The notes under the pieces: generated by a model
Databases searched by the model: none
What the model saw: the letters and a program-made list of their open reading frames with translations, nothing else
What the model was told of the DNA's origin: nothing
Shown: positions 40,963 to 50,204 of the stretch, in pieces
How the letters are laid out: each line of letters begins with the position of its first letter
Numbering within the stretch: position 1 is the first letter of the stretch
Translations under genes and position numbers: made by a program
Source of the DNA: Aeromonas eucrenophila
GTDB lineage: Bacteria; Pseudomonadota; Gammaproteobacteria; Enterobacterales; Aeromonadaceae
Direction of reading: 5' to 3'
DNA length: 64,000 nt
Assembly: GCF_000819865.1 (NCBI RefSeq)
Contig: NZ_CDDF01000012.1
Location: 62,728 to 126,727 of the forward strand

Positions 40963-42771
40963 TCAGCGGCAGAGGTGTTCGAAGCGCTTCACCGCATCCT
41001 CCACCAGCGCCAGGCTCCCCTGCCAGAACGCCGCCTCGCGGATGTCCTGGCCCAGGTGTTTCTCCACCAGCGCCTCGGCGCTCATGCGGCCGGTATCTCG
41101 CAGCAGGGCGCGATAGGCCTGAGCCACGTCCGTTTCGCCTGCGGCCTTGCGGCTCATCAGCTGGTGATAGACCCCGAGGCTGAACAGATAGCCAAACAGG
41201 TAGGGGTAGTTGTAGAAACCAAAGCCCGCGATGGAGAAATGCGCCTTGGCGGCCCAGAACAGGGGGTGATAGCGCGCCAGACTGCCCTCGTACCAGCGGC
41301 CCCAGGCCTCGTCCGTCAGGGCACTGAGCCGCGCGGCCGAGACATAACCCTGGCCACGGGCGGCCACCAGCGCCTGCTCAAAGTCGAAGCGGGCCGGGAT
41401 GTTGACCAGGAAGGTGGCGGCGCCGTCGGCTTCGGCCCAGGCGATGGCCTGGCGTTGCTCCACGCCGTCGGCCAGCTCGAACAGGGCGCTGCGCACCAGG
41501 GTCTCGGCGAAGATGGAGGCGGTCTCCGCCAGCGTCATGGGGTAGCTGCGCTGGCTCATGGGCAGATCGCGGATGAGCCAGTTGTGCCAGGCATGCCCCA
41601 GCTCGTGGGCGAGCGTGATGACGTTGTCCATGGTGCCCGCGTAGGTGATGAACACCCGCGGCTCCACCGGATCGGCAAACTTGGTGCAATAGGCGCCGGT
41701 GCGCCGGTTCGGGGTCGGCGCCGCATCGATCCAGCCGCGCTCGGCCATCATGCGGGCGAAGTCCCCCATCTCGGGATCGAAGCGGGTGAAGGCCGCGGCT
41801 ATGATGTTGATGGCCTCCTCGAACGGGATCTCCCGACTAGTCGCGGCCGGGGGCGGCGCAAACAAGTCCTCCGGTCCCAGCTCATCGATGCCGAGCCGCT
41901 CGGCCATCAGCGCCAGCGCCCGCTGGCCCAGCCCACGGGCACGATAGGTCTCGGCCATCAGGGTATCCAGGGTGGCGCGTTCGATGTGGCTCTGATGGCA
42001 GGACAGATCCAGTGCATCGAGCAAGCGCACCTTGCCGCGCTGGCGGGCCAGCTCGAGGCGCCAGCCGTTCAGGGCGTTGAGGATGGCGGCCACCGCCTCC
42101 TGCTCTCCCTCCCAGGCGGCGCTGATGGCGTCGAAGGCCTCCCGGCGCAGGGCCCTGTCCGGGCTCGACAGCAGGTTGCTGGCCTCGGCTAGCCCCCTCT
42201 CTTTCCCATCGATGGAGAGGCGCATTTTCCCCACCAGATCGTTGTAGAGGTTGCCCCAGCCGTGCAGGCCGTCGGTGCCGAGGCCGATCACCAGCTGCTC
42301 GGCCTCCACCGGCAGGCGCTGATCCTGCAGGCGCCGCTCGTGGCGCAGGCGGTAATCCTCCTCCCCCAGCAGGGGATCCTGCATCAGTTGCTCGAACTCG
42401 GCCGTCGGCAACCCCAGCATCAGATCCTCCACCGGCGCCAGGGTCTTGAACAGATCGGCGTTGAGGGCGCGGGCGCGGGAGGCCAACTGCTTGGCCAGCG
42501 GCTCCCGGGCATCCTGACTGCCGTTGCAGGCCGCCAGCACGGCGATGTTCCAGCCGATGTTGCGAATGCGCTGGGCTCGCTGGCGCACCTCCCGCAGCAA
42601 CCCCAACAGGGCATCCGCTTGCCCTCGCACCGTCGCCAGCGTGCCAATGACAACCCCCAGCTCGTCGAGACTGGCGCGGGCCAGGCTCATGTCCGCTTCC
42701 AGCACGGCGCTGTCGAGGGAGGGATAGATATGCTGGTTTTGCCACTGCTGTGGGTAGAGAGGTTGTTGCAT
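40963..42771 (-). CDS. M3-family oligoendopeptidase (PepF-like)
   Basis: 602 residues. The zinc-metallopeptidase motif TLAHELGHAWHN (HExxH) and the downstream Glu in MTLAETASIFAET form the Zn site of the M3 family. FARFD/FGFYNYPYLFGYLFSLGVY matches the PepF/M3B subgroup, which cleaves short peptides in the cytoplasm. No signal peptide. The frame is open to 42828, but the family N-terminus fits ATG 42771 (MQQPLYPQQW); its ribosome site is weak. It ends at the shared terminator with the permease gene. Confidence 0.88.
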   Translation of the reverse strand: MQQPLYPQQWQNQHIYPSLDSAVLEADMSLARASLDELGVVIGTLATVRGQADALLGLLREVRQRAQRIRNIGWNIAVLAACNGSQDAREPLAKQLASRARALNADLFKTLAPVEDLMLGLPTAEFEQLMQDPLLGEEDYRLRHERRLQDQRLPVEAEQLVIGLGTDGLHGWGNLYNDLVGKMRLSIDGKERGLAEASNLLSSPDRALRREAFDAISAAWEGEQEAVAAILNALNGWRLELARQRGKVRLLDALDLSCHQSHIERATLDTLMAETYRARGLGQRALALMAERLGIDELGPEDLFAPPPAATSREIPFEEAINIIAAAFTRFDPEMGDFARMMAERGWIDAAPTPNRRTGAYCTKFADPVEPRVFITYAGTMDNVITLAHELGHAWHNWLIRDLPMSQRSYPMTLAETASIFAETLVRSALFELADGVEQRQAIAWAEADGAATFLVNIPARFDFEQALVAARGQGYVSAARLSALTDEAWGRWYEGSLARYHPLFWAAKAHFSIAGFGFYNYPYLFGYLFSLGVYHQLMSRKAAGETDVAQAYRALLRDTGRMSAEALVEKHLGQDIREAAFWQGSLALVEDAVKRFEHLCR

Positions 42772-42969
42772 CGAACGCTCGTTATCAGAAGGGCCTGGCC
42801 CGGATGAAAGTGGGTGGCGCCGGGCCACGGATAAGGGGGTATCAGAGGATGGCTGCGCCTCTATGCCCGCGAGGATAGTACGAAGGGGGCCGACGCTTGC
42901 CTAGCCCCCAGGCGGCTCAACGGGCCGATCCGGCGAGGGGCAACGACGACCCCTGTCGGCTGGCCACCG

Positions 42970-43881
42970 CTACTTGGCGGGCTTGAGCTTGCTCACCAGG
43001 GTCATGGCCAGCACCAGCACCATGCCCGCCACCACGCCTGCCAGCGCGTTGAGCAGGGTCGGCGTCACGGCGGCCAGCACGGTGCCCACGCCGGCCAGGG
43101 GGGCAAGGCTGGCGGCAGCCCCTTCAATCAGGTGATGCAGGAAGGGCCAGCCATGAACCAGGATGCCACCGCCGACCATGAACATGGCGATGGTGCCGAC
43201 CAGCGCCAGCAGGTGCATCAGGCGAGGAGCCGTCACCAGCAGGCCCCGCCCCAGGGCGCGGCGCAAGGCGCTGGCATCGGGCTTTTGCAACAGGTGCAGG
43301 CCGATGTCGTCGAGCTTGACGATGAGCCCCACCAGGCCGTATACCCCCACCGTCATCAACAGGGCGATGCCCGCCACCACGGCGATCTGCAGGCCCAGGC
43401 TCGAACCCTGCACTGTGCCGAGCGCGATGACGATGATCTCGGCGGAGAGGATGAAATCGGTGCGAATGGCCCCCTTTATCTTCTGCTGCTCGAAGGCCAC
43501 CAGATCGTCAGGGATGGCCTGGCCGTGCGGCTCATCGGCGGCATGGGGCAAAAATTTGTGGGCCAGCTTCTCCGCCCCCTCGAAACAGAGATAGGCGCCC
43601 CCCAACATCAGCAAGGGGGTGATGAGCCAGGGCACCAGGGCGCTGATGGCGATGGCGGCGGGCACCAGAATGAGCTTGTTGCGAAACGAGCCCTTGGCTA
43701 CCGACCACACCACCGGCAGCTCCCGCTCGGCGCGCACCCCGGAGACCTGCTCGGCGTTGAGGGCGAGATCGTCCCCCAGCACCCCGGCGGTCTTCTTGGC
43801 GGCCATCTTGGTCATCAGGGCCACGTCGTCGAGCACGCTGGCAATGTCGTCGAGCAGGGCCAATAAACTGGTTCCGGCCAT
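42970..43881 (-). CDS. yedI: DUF808 membrane protein YedI
   Basis: 303 residues with about seven helices. The first half, [42 protein letters not shown], and [17 protein letters not shown] are nearly the same as E. coli YedI (DUF808). Function unknown. The ATG at 43881 has AAGGA nine bases upstream. A duplicated copy of this start region lies just upstream and carries a short frame ending right before the yedI ATG. Confidence 0.92.
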   Translation of the reverse strand: MAGTSLLALLDDIASVLDDVALMTKMAAKKTAGVLGDDLALNAEQVSGVRAERELPVVWSVAKGSFRNKLILVPAAIAISALVPWLITPLLMLGGAYLCFEGAEKLAHKFLPHAADEPHGQAIPDDLVAFEQQKIKGAIRTDFILSAEIIVIALGTVQGSSLGLQIAVVAGIALLMTVGVYGLVGLIVKLDDIGLHLLQKPDASALRRALGRGLLVTAPRLMHLLALVGTIAMFMVGGGILVHGWPFLHHLIEGAAASLAPLAGVGTVLAAVTPTLLNALAGVVAGMVLVLAMTLVSKLKPAK

Positions 43882-43996
43882 ATCAGGCGTTCCTTATTGC
43901 TATGGTGAATTTACCCAGCAGGGTCAACAAACTGGTTCCGGTCATATCAGGTCAGGCGTTCCTTATCATCGCTATGGTGAATTTGCCCGGTAGAGC
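43861..43996 (-). repeat. Tandem duplication of the yedI start region with a short upstream frame
   Basis: Bases 43861-43923 (yedI codons 1-7 and its leader) recur at 43925-43996 with small insertions, and a third fragment begins at 43997. The upstream copy holds a 20-codon frame (43945 to 43883, starting MTGTSLLTLLGKF) whose stop codon lies one base before the yedI ATG. Confidence 0.85.
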
Positions 43997-44140
43997 CAAC
44001 AAAGGCGTTCCGCTCACAGAGGCTTCCTTGTTTCGGGCAAAAGATGGCACAGTGTAGCGAGAAGCCGCCCGTTAGGCAGCTCCCATAACAGGGTCAATTG
44101 GCCTTGTTGTTCCCTCCAGCCCCTGGCCAAAGGAATTCCC

Positions 44141-44743
44141 ATGCAACCCTGGCAACCCCTGCTCGACTTCTGGTTTGGCGACGACGCCGATGACGCCCCC
44201 CGCGCCGCAAGACAGGCCCCGCTCTGGTGGGGGAAAAGCGACGAGACCGACGCCCTGCTCGACACCCGCTTCGGCGAGCTGGCCGAGGCGGCCGCCGCCG
44301 GCAAGCTGGACGCCTGGACCGAGGTGCCCACCGGGCGACTCGCGCTGATCCTGCTGCTGGACCAGCTGCCGCGCAACATCCATAGAGGCACGCCGGCTGC
44401 CTTCGCCCAGGACGCCAAGGCGCGCGATCTCTGCCTCAGGGGGCTGTCGCTCGGGGCGGACAAGTCCCTCTCCCCGCTGGCCCGGGTCTTCTTCTACCTG
44501 CCCCTCGAACATACGGAGTCCCGTGAGCAGCAGGCCAGAAGCGTGGCCCTGTTCGAGGCGCTGGCGAGCGAGCAGGCCCAGACGGCCGCTCAGGCCACCT
44601 TCGCCGGCTTTGCGGATTTCGCCCGCCGCCACCGGGTGATCGTCGATCGCTTCGGCCGCTTCCCCCATCGCAACGCCATCCTGGGGCGCACCGATACCCC
44701 GGAAGAAACCGAGTTTCTGCGCCAGCCAGGCTCGGGCTTCTGA
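44141..44743 (+). CDS. DUF924 family protein
   Basis: 200 residues; LLDFWFGD at the start, LALILLLDQLPRNIHRGTPAAF in the centre, FFYLPLEHTE, and FGRFPHRNAILGR near the end are diagnostic for DUF924, a helical TPR-like family of unknown function. Start ATG 44141 follows AAGGA. It is a single gene ending at a strong terminator. Confidence 0.92.
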   Translation: MQPWQPLLDFWFGDDADDAPRAARQAPLWWGKSDETDALLDTRFGELAEAAAAGKLDAWTEVPTGRLALILLLDQLPRNIHRGTPAAFAQDAKARDLCLRGLSLGADKSLSPLARVFFYLPLEHTESREQQARSVALFEALASEQAQTAAQATFAGFADFARRHRVIVDRFGRFPHRNAILGRTDTPEETEFLRQPGSGF

Positions 44744-44767
44744 GCCGGAAACCGGGATCCCGGACAT

Positions 44768-44795
44768 AAAAAAACGGGCCAGCTGGCCCGTTTTT
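44768..44795. terminator. Bidirectional terminator, DUF924 / secF
   Basis: ACGGGCC-AGCT-GGCCCGT flanked by A- and T-runs between two convergent genes. Confidence 0.93.
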
Positions 44796-44828
44796 CATTG
44801 CGACATTTCATTACGATATAAAGAAGCG

Positions 44829-45746
44829 TCAGGCCGCCTCGGCTAGCGTCTCTTCCTCTTTCTTCTGATAGGCCTGGGGCGAGAGACCCAGCAGCTCCTG
44901 CACGGTGGACGCGACCGTGATGGAAGAGAGGGTCCCCACCAGGATGCCGGCGAACAGGGTGAAGGAGAAGCCGTAGAGCGCATCGCCGCCGAACAGCAGC
45001 AGGGCACCCACGGTGAACAATGTGGTGCCCGAGGTGATCATGGTGCGGCTGAAGGTGGCCTTGATCGCCACGTCGGAGCACTCATGGATCCCCATCTTGG
45101 TGCGCGAACTCAGCAAGTCCCGCAACCGGTCCGAGATGACGATGCTGTCGTTCAAGGAGTAGCCGATCACCGCCATCAGGCCCGCGATCACGTTGAGATC
45201 GAACTCGATGTTGAACAGCGCCAGCAGCCCAAGCGCCACCAGACCGTCGTGCAGCACCGACACCAGGATGCCGATGGCCTGGCGCCACTCGAAGCGCACC
45301 GCCAGGTAGACGGAGATGGCCAGGGAGGCCACCAGCACCGCCAGCATCCCCTGCTGGAACAGCTCGGCGCCCACCTGGGGCCCGACTATGGTGGTGCGCA
45401 GCAGCTCCACCGGCAGGTTGAGTTGCTGACCGAGCATCACCGCCAGCTCCTCGGCCGGCCAGGGCAGCTCGTGGGGGGGCAGCTTGATCAGCCACTCGCC
45501 GGGTACACCGGCGCCGCTCAGCTCCACCGCCCCGGCAAGAGGGGCACTGAGCAGGGCGTTGAGCTCATGGGCCTCCTTCAGGGTCTGGATGCGAAACTCC
45601 AGCAAGATGCCGCCGGTGAAGTCGAGCCCGAGGGAGAGGCCGTTGATGGCCAGCACGGCGATGCTGGCGACGGTCAGCAGCACGGACATCCACAAACCAA
45701 TGTAACGCCAGCGGGTCAGGCCCATGGCAACGATCATTCTCAGCAT
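44829..45746 (-). CDS. secF: Protein translocase subunit SecF
   Basis: 305 residues. SecF with SecD forms an inner-membrane complex that uses the proton gradient to help pull proteins through SecYEG. It has the first helix, then LDFTGGILLEF (conserved SecF motif), and the RND-like helices with VIGYSLNDSIVISDRLRD. The longer frame to 45794 is rejected because ATG 45746 has GAGGG at seven bases and gives the normal N-terminus (MLRMIVAMGLTRWRYIGLW). It lies 85 bp after secD. Confidence 0.92.
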   Translation of the reverse strand: MLRMIVAMGLTRWRYIGLWMSVLLTVASIAVLAINGLSLGLDFTGGILLEFRIQTLKEAHELNALLSAPLAGAVELSGAGVPGEWLIKLPPHELPWPAEELAVMLGQQLNLPVELLRTTIVGPQVGAELFQQGMLAVLVASLAISVYLAVRFEWRQAIGILVSVLHDGLVALGLLALFNIEFDLNVIAGLMAVIGYSLNDSIVISDRLRDLLSSRTKMGIHECSDVAIKATFSRTMITSGTTLFTVGALLLFGGDALYGFSFTLFAGILVGTLSSITVASTVQELLGLSPQAYQKKEEETLAEAA

Positions 45747-45831
45747 TGTTCTACCCTCGGCAACAAGTGACGCAGGATCTCCTGCGGGAGGCAATTGGCG
45801 CGGTGCGCGGCGTGATGACGCAAGGTCATGG

Positions 45832-47634
45832 TCATACCCTCAGCAGCTTGGCGCTACTCTTGCCCCACAGGGGGTTGATGATGGCGCGCGTGCCCCAGAT
45901 GCCGGTCACCATACTGGAGATAAGCCCCAGGATCAGGGTGATGGAGAAGCCCTGCAGCGGGCCGGAGCCGATGGAGTAGAGCACCACGGCGCAGATCAGG
46001 GTGGTGATGTTGGCATCGAAGATGGTGCTGAACGCGGAGCGGTAGCCAAAATCGATGGCGTTGGCCAGACTCCCCCCCTCCCGCAGCCTGTCCTTGATCC
46101 GCTCGAAGATCAGCACATGGGTATCCACCGCCATGCCGACGGTGAGCACCAGACCGGCGATCCCCGGCAGGGTCAGCACGGCCCCCGGCAGCACCGCCAG
46201 CATGCCTACCTGCATCAGCAGGTTGCCGATGAGCGCGGTGATGGCGACCCAACCGAACTTGCGATACCAGGCCATCATGAACAACATCATGCCGGCCATG
46301 CCGAACGCCAGGGCGGTAAAGCCCGCCTCGATGTTCTGAAGACCCAGGGTCGGGCCTATGCTGCGCTCCTCCAGGATCTTCAGCGGCGCGGTGAGGGCGC
46401 CAGCCCGCAGCAACATGGCGAGCTCCTGGGCTTCCGGCACGCTGGCGAGGCCGGTGATGCGGAACTGGTTGCCGAGGGCGGTCTGGATGGTGGCGACGTT
46501 GATCACCTCGCTCTGGGCCCGCAGCTTGCCCTGGGCATTGGTCTTGTACTCGGTGAAGACGGTGGCCATGGCGTTGCCCACGTGCTGGCGGCTGAACTGG
46601 TTCATCTTGCTGCCTCCCAGGGTGTCGAGCACTATGCTCACCTGGGGCTGACCCATCTCTCCCATGCCCGCCCGGGCATCGACGATGTGCTCACCGGTCA
46701 GCACCGGCTTGCGCACCATGCCCACCGACTGGCCGTTGCGATCCGCCATCACGAAGTTGCTGTCCGGCTTGGCCTGGTAGAAGGCCAAGGACGCGGTGGC
46801 ACCTATCACCTCTTTCGCCTGCTTGGGGTTGTGCACCCCGGGCAGCTCGATGCGGATGCCGTCCTGACCCTGGCGCTGGACCGAGGCCTCGACGATGCCG
46901 AGCTCGTTGATCCGTTTCTTCAGGATCGACAGGTTCTGGGTCACGGCGTTGTTGGCCAGCAGGGTGCGCTCGGCCTCGCTCATCACCAGCCGCAGCTCAT
47001 TGCCGCTGCGCTTCTGGGTCCACTGATCCTGACGGGTACCGGCGGCATCCCGGATGATGTTGAGCCAGGGGGTCTCGTCGGCCGCCTCCGGCAGGACGAT
47101 GCGCACCTCCCCTTCCGCTACCCGGGCCACGTTGGCGCCCCGCAGGCGCGCCTCGCGGAACTGGGTGCGCAGGGTGTCCACCAGGTTCTTGGTCTGGTTG
47201 TCGATAACGAAACTGAGATCGACCCCGATCAGCAGTTGGGAGCCGCCGCGCAGGTCCAGCCCGAGCTTGATGGGGGCGGCGCCAAGCTGGCTTATCCAGG
47301 TCGGGGCATTGGAGTAGAACTCCAGGGTCAGGGCCGCGCTCTCGAAGCCCTGCTGCTCCAGCAGTTGCTTGGCGCGCTGCTGATCGGCCTGGCTGTCGAA
47401 CACCAGCTCGACCCGCTCCGGCTGTTGCACCTCTTTGAGCAGGTTGATCTTGTGGTCGGCAAACAGGGTGCGCTGCGCCTCGGTCAGGCTGCGCTGACCG
47501 TGCAGGCCGAGGGACGGCTGCTCACCGAAGAAGGTGGGCAGGGAATAAAACGCGAAGGTCACCAACATGAGTAGCAGCAGGGCGTACTGCCACACACTCA
47601 TGCGGTTCAAGATGGTATGACTCTTTTTTCTCAT
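45832..47634 (-). CDS. secD: Protein translocase subunit SecD
   Basis: 600 residues. The N-terminal helix is followed by the P1 periplasmic domain, LGLDLRGGSQLLIGVDL (D1 motif) and six membrane helices with LTVGMAVDTHVLIFERIKD, whose Asp is needed for proton-driven function. The first ~100 residues diverge from E. coli SecD. There is no yajC or tgt upstream, so this appears to be a stand-alone secDF pair and may be the second copy of the chromosome. The ATG at 47634 has GAGG at eight bases. Confidence 0.92.
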   Translation of the reverse strand: MRKKSHTILNRMSVWQYALLLLMLVTFAFYSLPTFFGEQPSLGLHGQRSLTEAQRTLFADHKINLLKEVQQPERVELVFDSQADQQRAKQLLEQQGFESAALTLEFYSNAPTWISQLGAAPIKLGLDLRGGSQLLIGVDLSFVIDNQTKNLVDTLRTQFREARLRGANVARVAEGEVRIVLPEAADETPWLNIIRDAAGTRQDQWTQKRSGNELRLVMSEAERTLLANNAVTQNLSILKKRINELGIVEASVQRQGQDGIRIELPGVHNPKQAKEVIGATASLAFYQAKPDSNFVMADRNGQSVGMVRKPVLTGEHIVDARAGMGEMGQPQVSIVLDTLGGSKMNQFSRQHVGNAMATVFTEYKTNAQGKLRAQSEVINVATIQTALGNQFRITGLASVPEAQELAMLLRAGALTAPLKILEERSIGPTLGLQNIEAGFTALAFGMAGMMLFMMAWYRKFGWVAITALIGNLLMQVGMLAVLPGAVLTLPGIAGLVLTVGMAVDTHVLIFERIKDRLREGGSLANAIDFGYRSAFSTIFDANITTLICAVVLYSIGSGPLQGFSITLILGLISSMVTGIWGTRAIINPLWGKSSAKLLRV

Positions 47635-47785
47635 GGCAAAAGCCTCTGTCAGGCGAAGGCGGCGGCAGCGAACAAGCCGTTCGCAGCGCGCAAAAAAATG
47701 AAACGAGACAGCCTAACTGTTCAGTAAAACTAAACAGCTACAGAGAGGAGATGAGGTAACAGACGGCTGACTGACCCCATCGGAG

Positions 47786-48214
47786 TCAGGCGAGGAAACT
47801 CTGGGAGAAGCGGTACTGCAGATGTCGGCGCTGCAAGCGCCGGCTATGGATGCTGGCGAAGTGATCGCCGAAGCTGTTTCTGGGATAGAAGAGGGCGGCG
47901 TAGAGCAGCAAGCCGCACAGCAGCAACAGGATGGCCTGCTGGGACCAGCTCAGGACCAGCTCGTAGACGACATTCTGGGGGGCATTGTCGCTGCGCAGTG
48001 AGTGCTCGAGGCGCAGCAGGTGATTCTGGTGGGAGCCGACAAATTTGACGATGCCATCATCGCCGCTGCTGGCAGCGTGGACCACCAGCGCCTGCTCGGC
48101 TGCGGGCTGATCGCCAGATACCTTGAACCCCTCCACCGACAGGGTAGAGAACAAGAGTGCGAGGGTGATGAGCAGGGTCATCGCCGCCAGTTTCACTTTG
48201 TCCAACAGGCTCAA
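47786..48214 (-). CDS. Hypothetical two-helix membrane protein
   Basis: Up to 142 residues. It has one N-terminal helix (LAAMTLLITLALLFSTLSV), a ~60-residue likely periplasmic part, and a second helix (SQQAILLLLCGLLLYAALFY) followed by a basic tail with RRLQRRHLQYRF. I do not recognise a family. The start is uncertain: a TTG at 48214 with AGGA about ten bases upstream, or an ATG at 48181. It lies between secD and a lipoprotein gene, all read leftward. Confidence 0.6.
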   Translation of the reverse strand: MSLLDKVKLAAMTLLITLALLFSTLSVEGFKVSGDQPAAEQALVVHAASSGDDGIVKFVGSHQNHLLRLEHSLRSDNAPQNVVYELVLSWSQQAILLLLCGLLLYAALFYPRNSFGDHFASIHSRRLQRRHLQYRFSQSFLA

Positions 48215-48273
48215 AAGGGGTATTCCTAGCTAACGTGAGCGGGCAAACTACCATAGCCCTCCAGCAAGGACAA

Positions 48274-48301
48274 GGGCGGCAGGCCATGTGGCCTGCCGCC
48301 C
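48274..48301 (-). terminator. Terminator after the DUF6279 lipoprotein gene
   Basis: A perfect 12-bp stem GGGCGGCAGGCC/GGCCTGCCGCCC with a 4-nt loop, followed on the minus strand by CTTGTCCTTG. The T-content is modest, so efficiency is uncertain. Confidence 0.7.
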
Positions 48302-48323
48302 TTGTTCCGATTTGCGACCCCCA

Positions 48324-49184
48324 TCAAGGCTTGGGGATCATCCCCTCGAAGTCCTCTGCATAGTCCTTGAGCAGGGTATAGAGGTGGGCACGCTGGGAGA
48401 GATCCATCGACTGGCTCAGATCGCTCAGCCACTGAATGGTGCGCTGGCGAGACTGCTCAGTATAGCCGGTGAAGCGCCCGTCCATCAGGCCATCACCCTG
48501 CTGCAGCAAACGGGTCAGCTCCTTGCCAAAGTCCGGGCTCTGGCGCTGTTTCATCAGCCGCTCCAGCTCCTTGGTCCAGGCCCCCTGAAACTCGAGCCAG
48601 GGGCCCATCATCTCGTATTGCCACTCGGCCCACTGGGCGATGAGCGGCTCCTGGGCCGGCTTGACCTTGCCAATCCAGAACACCAGCCGCTCGTTCATCT
48701 TCTCCCGAAAGCCCTTGAGCATCTCGGTCTTGGATTCGGTGGCAAAGTCATGCTGACGCTCCTGCTGGCGTTTCACCCGATCCCCCATGAAATGCGCCAC
48801 CTGGGCATCGGTCAGGGTACGGGCCAGGCGCACGGTGCGGGGAATGGCATTTTCCAGGGTGCGGGTCAGGCTCGCCTGTGTTCTGTCTAGGTGCACGGCG
48901 ACCTGCTCAGGGCTCATGGGGCTCGCCACCGCCTTGGCCAGGGCGTCGAGATCCCGGGCATAGATGGGCAGCTCGTGTTGGCGATGCCAGGCCATCAGCC
49001 CCTTCACCTCCCCATCGAGCAGCGTCTTCTGGCTGCGATCCAGCGAAAAGTAATCGTCCAGTTGCCAGACGATGGCGGAATCGAGCCAGTAGTAGATAAC
49101 CCGGGTGGCACAGCCCGTCAGCAGCAGGCAGAGCAGCAGCAGGCTCCAGCTGCGGGGTTGACGCCATGAGAAGGTGGTCAGCAT
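48324..49184 (-). CDS. DUF6279-type lipoprotein
   Basis: 286 residues with a lipobox (LLLLCLLLTGC, Cys at 25). The mature part, RVIYYWLDSAIVWQLDDYFSLD followed by long helices (FREKMNERLVFWIGKVK), matches the DUF6279 family of outer-membrane lipoproteins of Vibrio, Shewanella and Aeromonas. Function unknown. The start at 49184 gives a short n-region before the lipobox. Confidence 0.85.
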   Translation of the reverse strand: MLTTFSWRQPRSWSLLLLCLLLTGCATRVIYYWLDSAIVWQLDDYFSLDRSQKTLLDGEVKGLMAWHRQHELPIYARDLDALAKAVASPMSPEQVAVHLDRTQASLTRTLENAIPRTVRLARTLTDAQVAHFMGDRVKRQQERQHDFATESKTEMLKGFREKMNERLVFWIGKVKPAQEPLIAQWAEWQYEMMGPWLEFQGAWTKELERLMKQRQSPDFGKELTRLLQQGDGLMDGRFTGYTEQSRQRTIQWLSDLSQSMDLSQRAHLYTLLKDYAEDFEGMIPKP

Positions 49185-49319
49185 GCATGACTCCTGTCGG
49201 TGAAGAACCGGGCCTCGCGCCCAGAGACGAATGTTGGAAATAGTGACTCTTTTTTGATAGCTAGCCTAACAATCCATTCCTGATGCGGCGGCCCCTCGCA
49301 ACGCTGGGCCCACCCTGTC

Positions 49320-50204
49320 TCACTCCAGTCGCCGACGATTGGTGTCGATCAATGACTGATAATCGGGCCCGGGTTGTTGCTCGCTCATCAACAGGGCCCA
49401 CAGCAGGCCTATGTAATCGACCCAGGGCAGGAAGGCCTCGGCCTGAAATCCCTTGGCATTGAGCAGCTTAGACGCGCCTCCCCTGCCTTCAAGATAGCAG
49501 CTCTCCAACTGGCATTGCTGTTCTTCGCTCCAGCCATGGGTGCGCACTATGCTGGCGAGCTCGAAGCCCGGGTGACCGGCGGCGCCATACTCCCAGTCGA
49601 TGACCCAGGGCCTGTTTCCCAACAAATTTGCCGGATTGAGATCGTGGTGGCAAGGGAGCCAGCAATCGTCCGGCTCCCGGCTCGCGAGCAGACCCCGCTC
49701 CAGCGCCGGCAACCAGTCGGGGCTCCGGGCCAGCCGCGCCCGATAACCGGCGGCGTGGGCGCGCACCGCCATCACCACGGTCGGCAACGCCAGCCGATGC
49801 ATGCGGCCGAGCACCCCGGCCAGCAGCCGCGGCTGTGCCTCCGGCGGCGGGGGAGCCACCAGCCAGTTCGGCTCGTCGCACCAGTCCAGCAGCATCAGAC
49901 CGGTGGTGGGGTCGCTGTGATGGCAGGGCAAGGCCAGCCCCTGCCCCACGGCGCCCTGATAGAGCTGCCATTCGGTGGCTCTGTCTATGCCGAGGCGCAG
50001 GGGATCCGGGTGTCCGCACCGCAAAAAATAGCTGCGCCCCGAGGGGAGGCGCAGCCGGTAGTTGCAGTTGGTCAGGCCAAGGCTCAACGGCTCCAGCCGC
50101 CCCTGGCGCCAGGGGTCCGGCAGGCTGGCCAGCAGGCTCAGCTCCGCCAGATCCCCGGACTGCCTGTCCGGACGCCCCGACGTCGTGTTCCCCTTACCAG
50201 CCAA
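49320..50204 (-). CDS. thiK: Phosphotransferase, probable thiamine kinase ThiK
   Basis: About 294 residues, choline/ethanolamine-kinase (APH) fold. The catalytic loop is LPCHHDLNPANLLGN and the metal-binding WVIDWEYGAAGHPGFELAS is close to the LIDWEYAGDGDIALELA of E. coli ThiK (YcfN). It directly follows lpoB, as thiK does in E. coli, which supports the name. The N-terminal half is divergent, so another small-molecule kinase cannot be excluded. The start is TTG 50204, overlapping the lpoB end by 11 bp; it is the only plausible start and has no good ribosome site, suggesting translational coupling. Confidence 0.75.
   Translation of the reverse strand: MAGKGNTTSGRPDRQSGDLAELSLLASLPDPWRQGRLEPLSLGLTNCNYRLRLPSGRSYFLRCGHPDPLRLGIDRATEWQLYQGAVGQGLALPCHHSDPTTGLMLLDWCDEPNWLVAPPPPEAQPRLLAGVLGRMHRLALPTVVMAVRAHAAGYRARLARSPDWLPALERGLLASREPDDCWLPCHHDLNPANLLGNRPWVIDWEYGAAGHPGFELASIVRTHGWSEEQQCQLESCYLEGRGGASKLLNAKGFQAEAFLPWVDYIGLLWALLMSEQQPGPDYQSLIDTNRRRLE

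Noticed and set aside
45724..47574. 616-codon plus-strand frame
   Set aside because: Antisense of secD and the secF start; no domain recognised.
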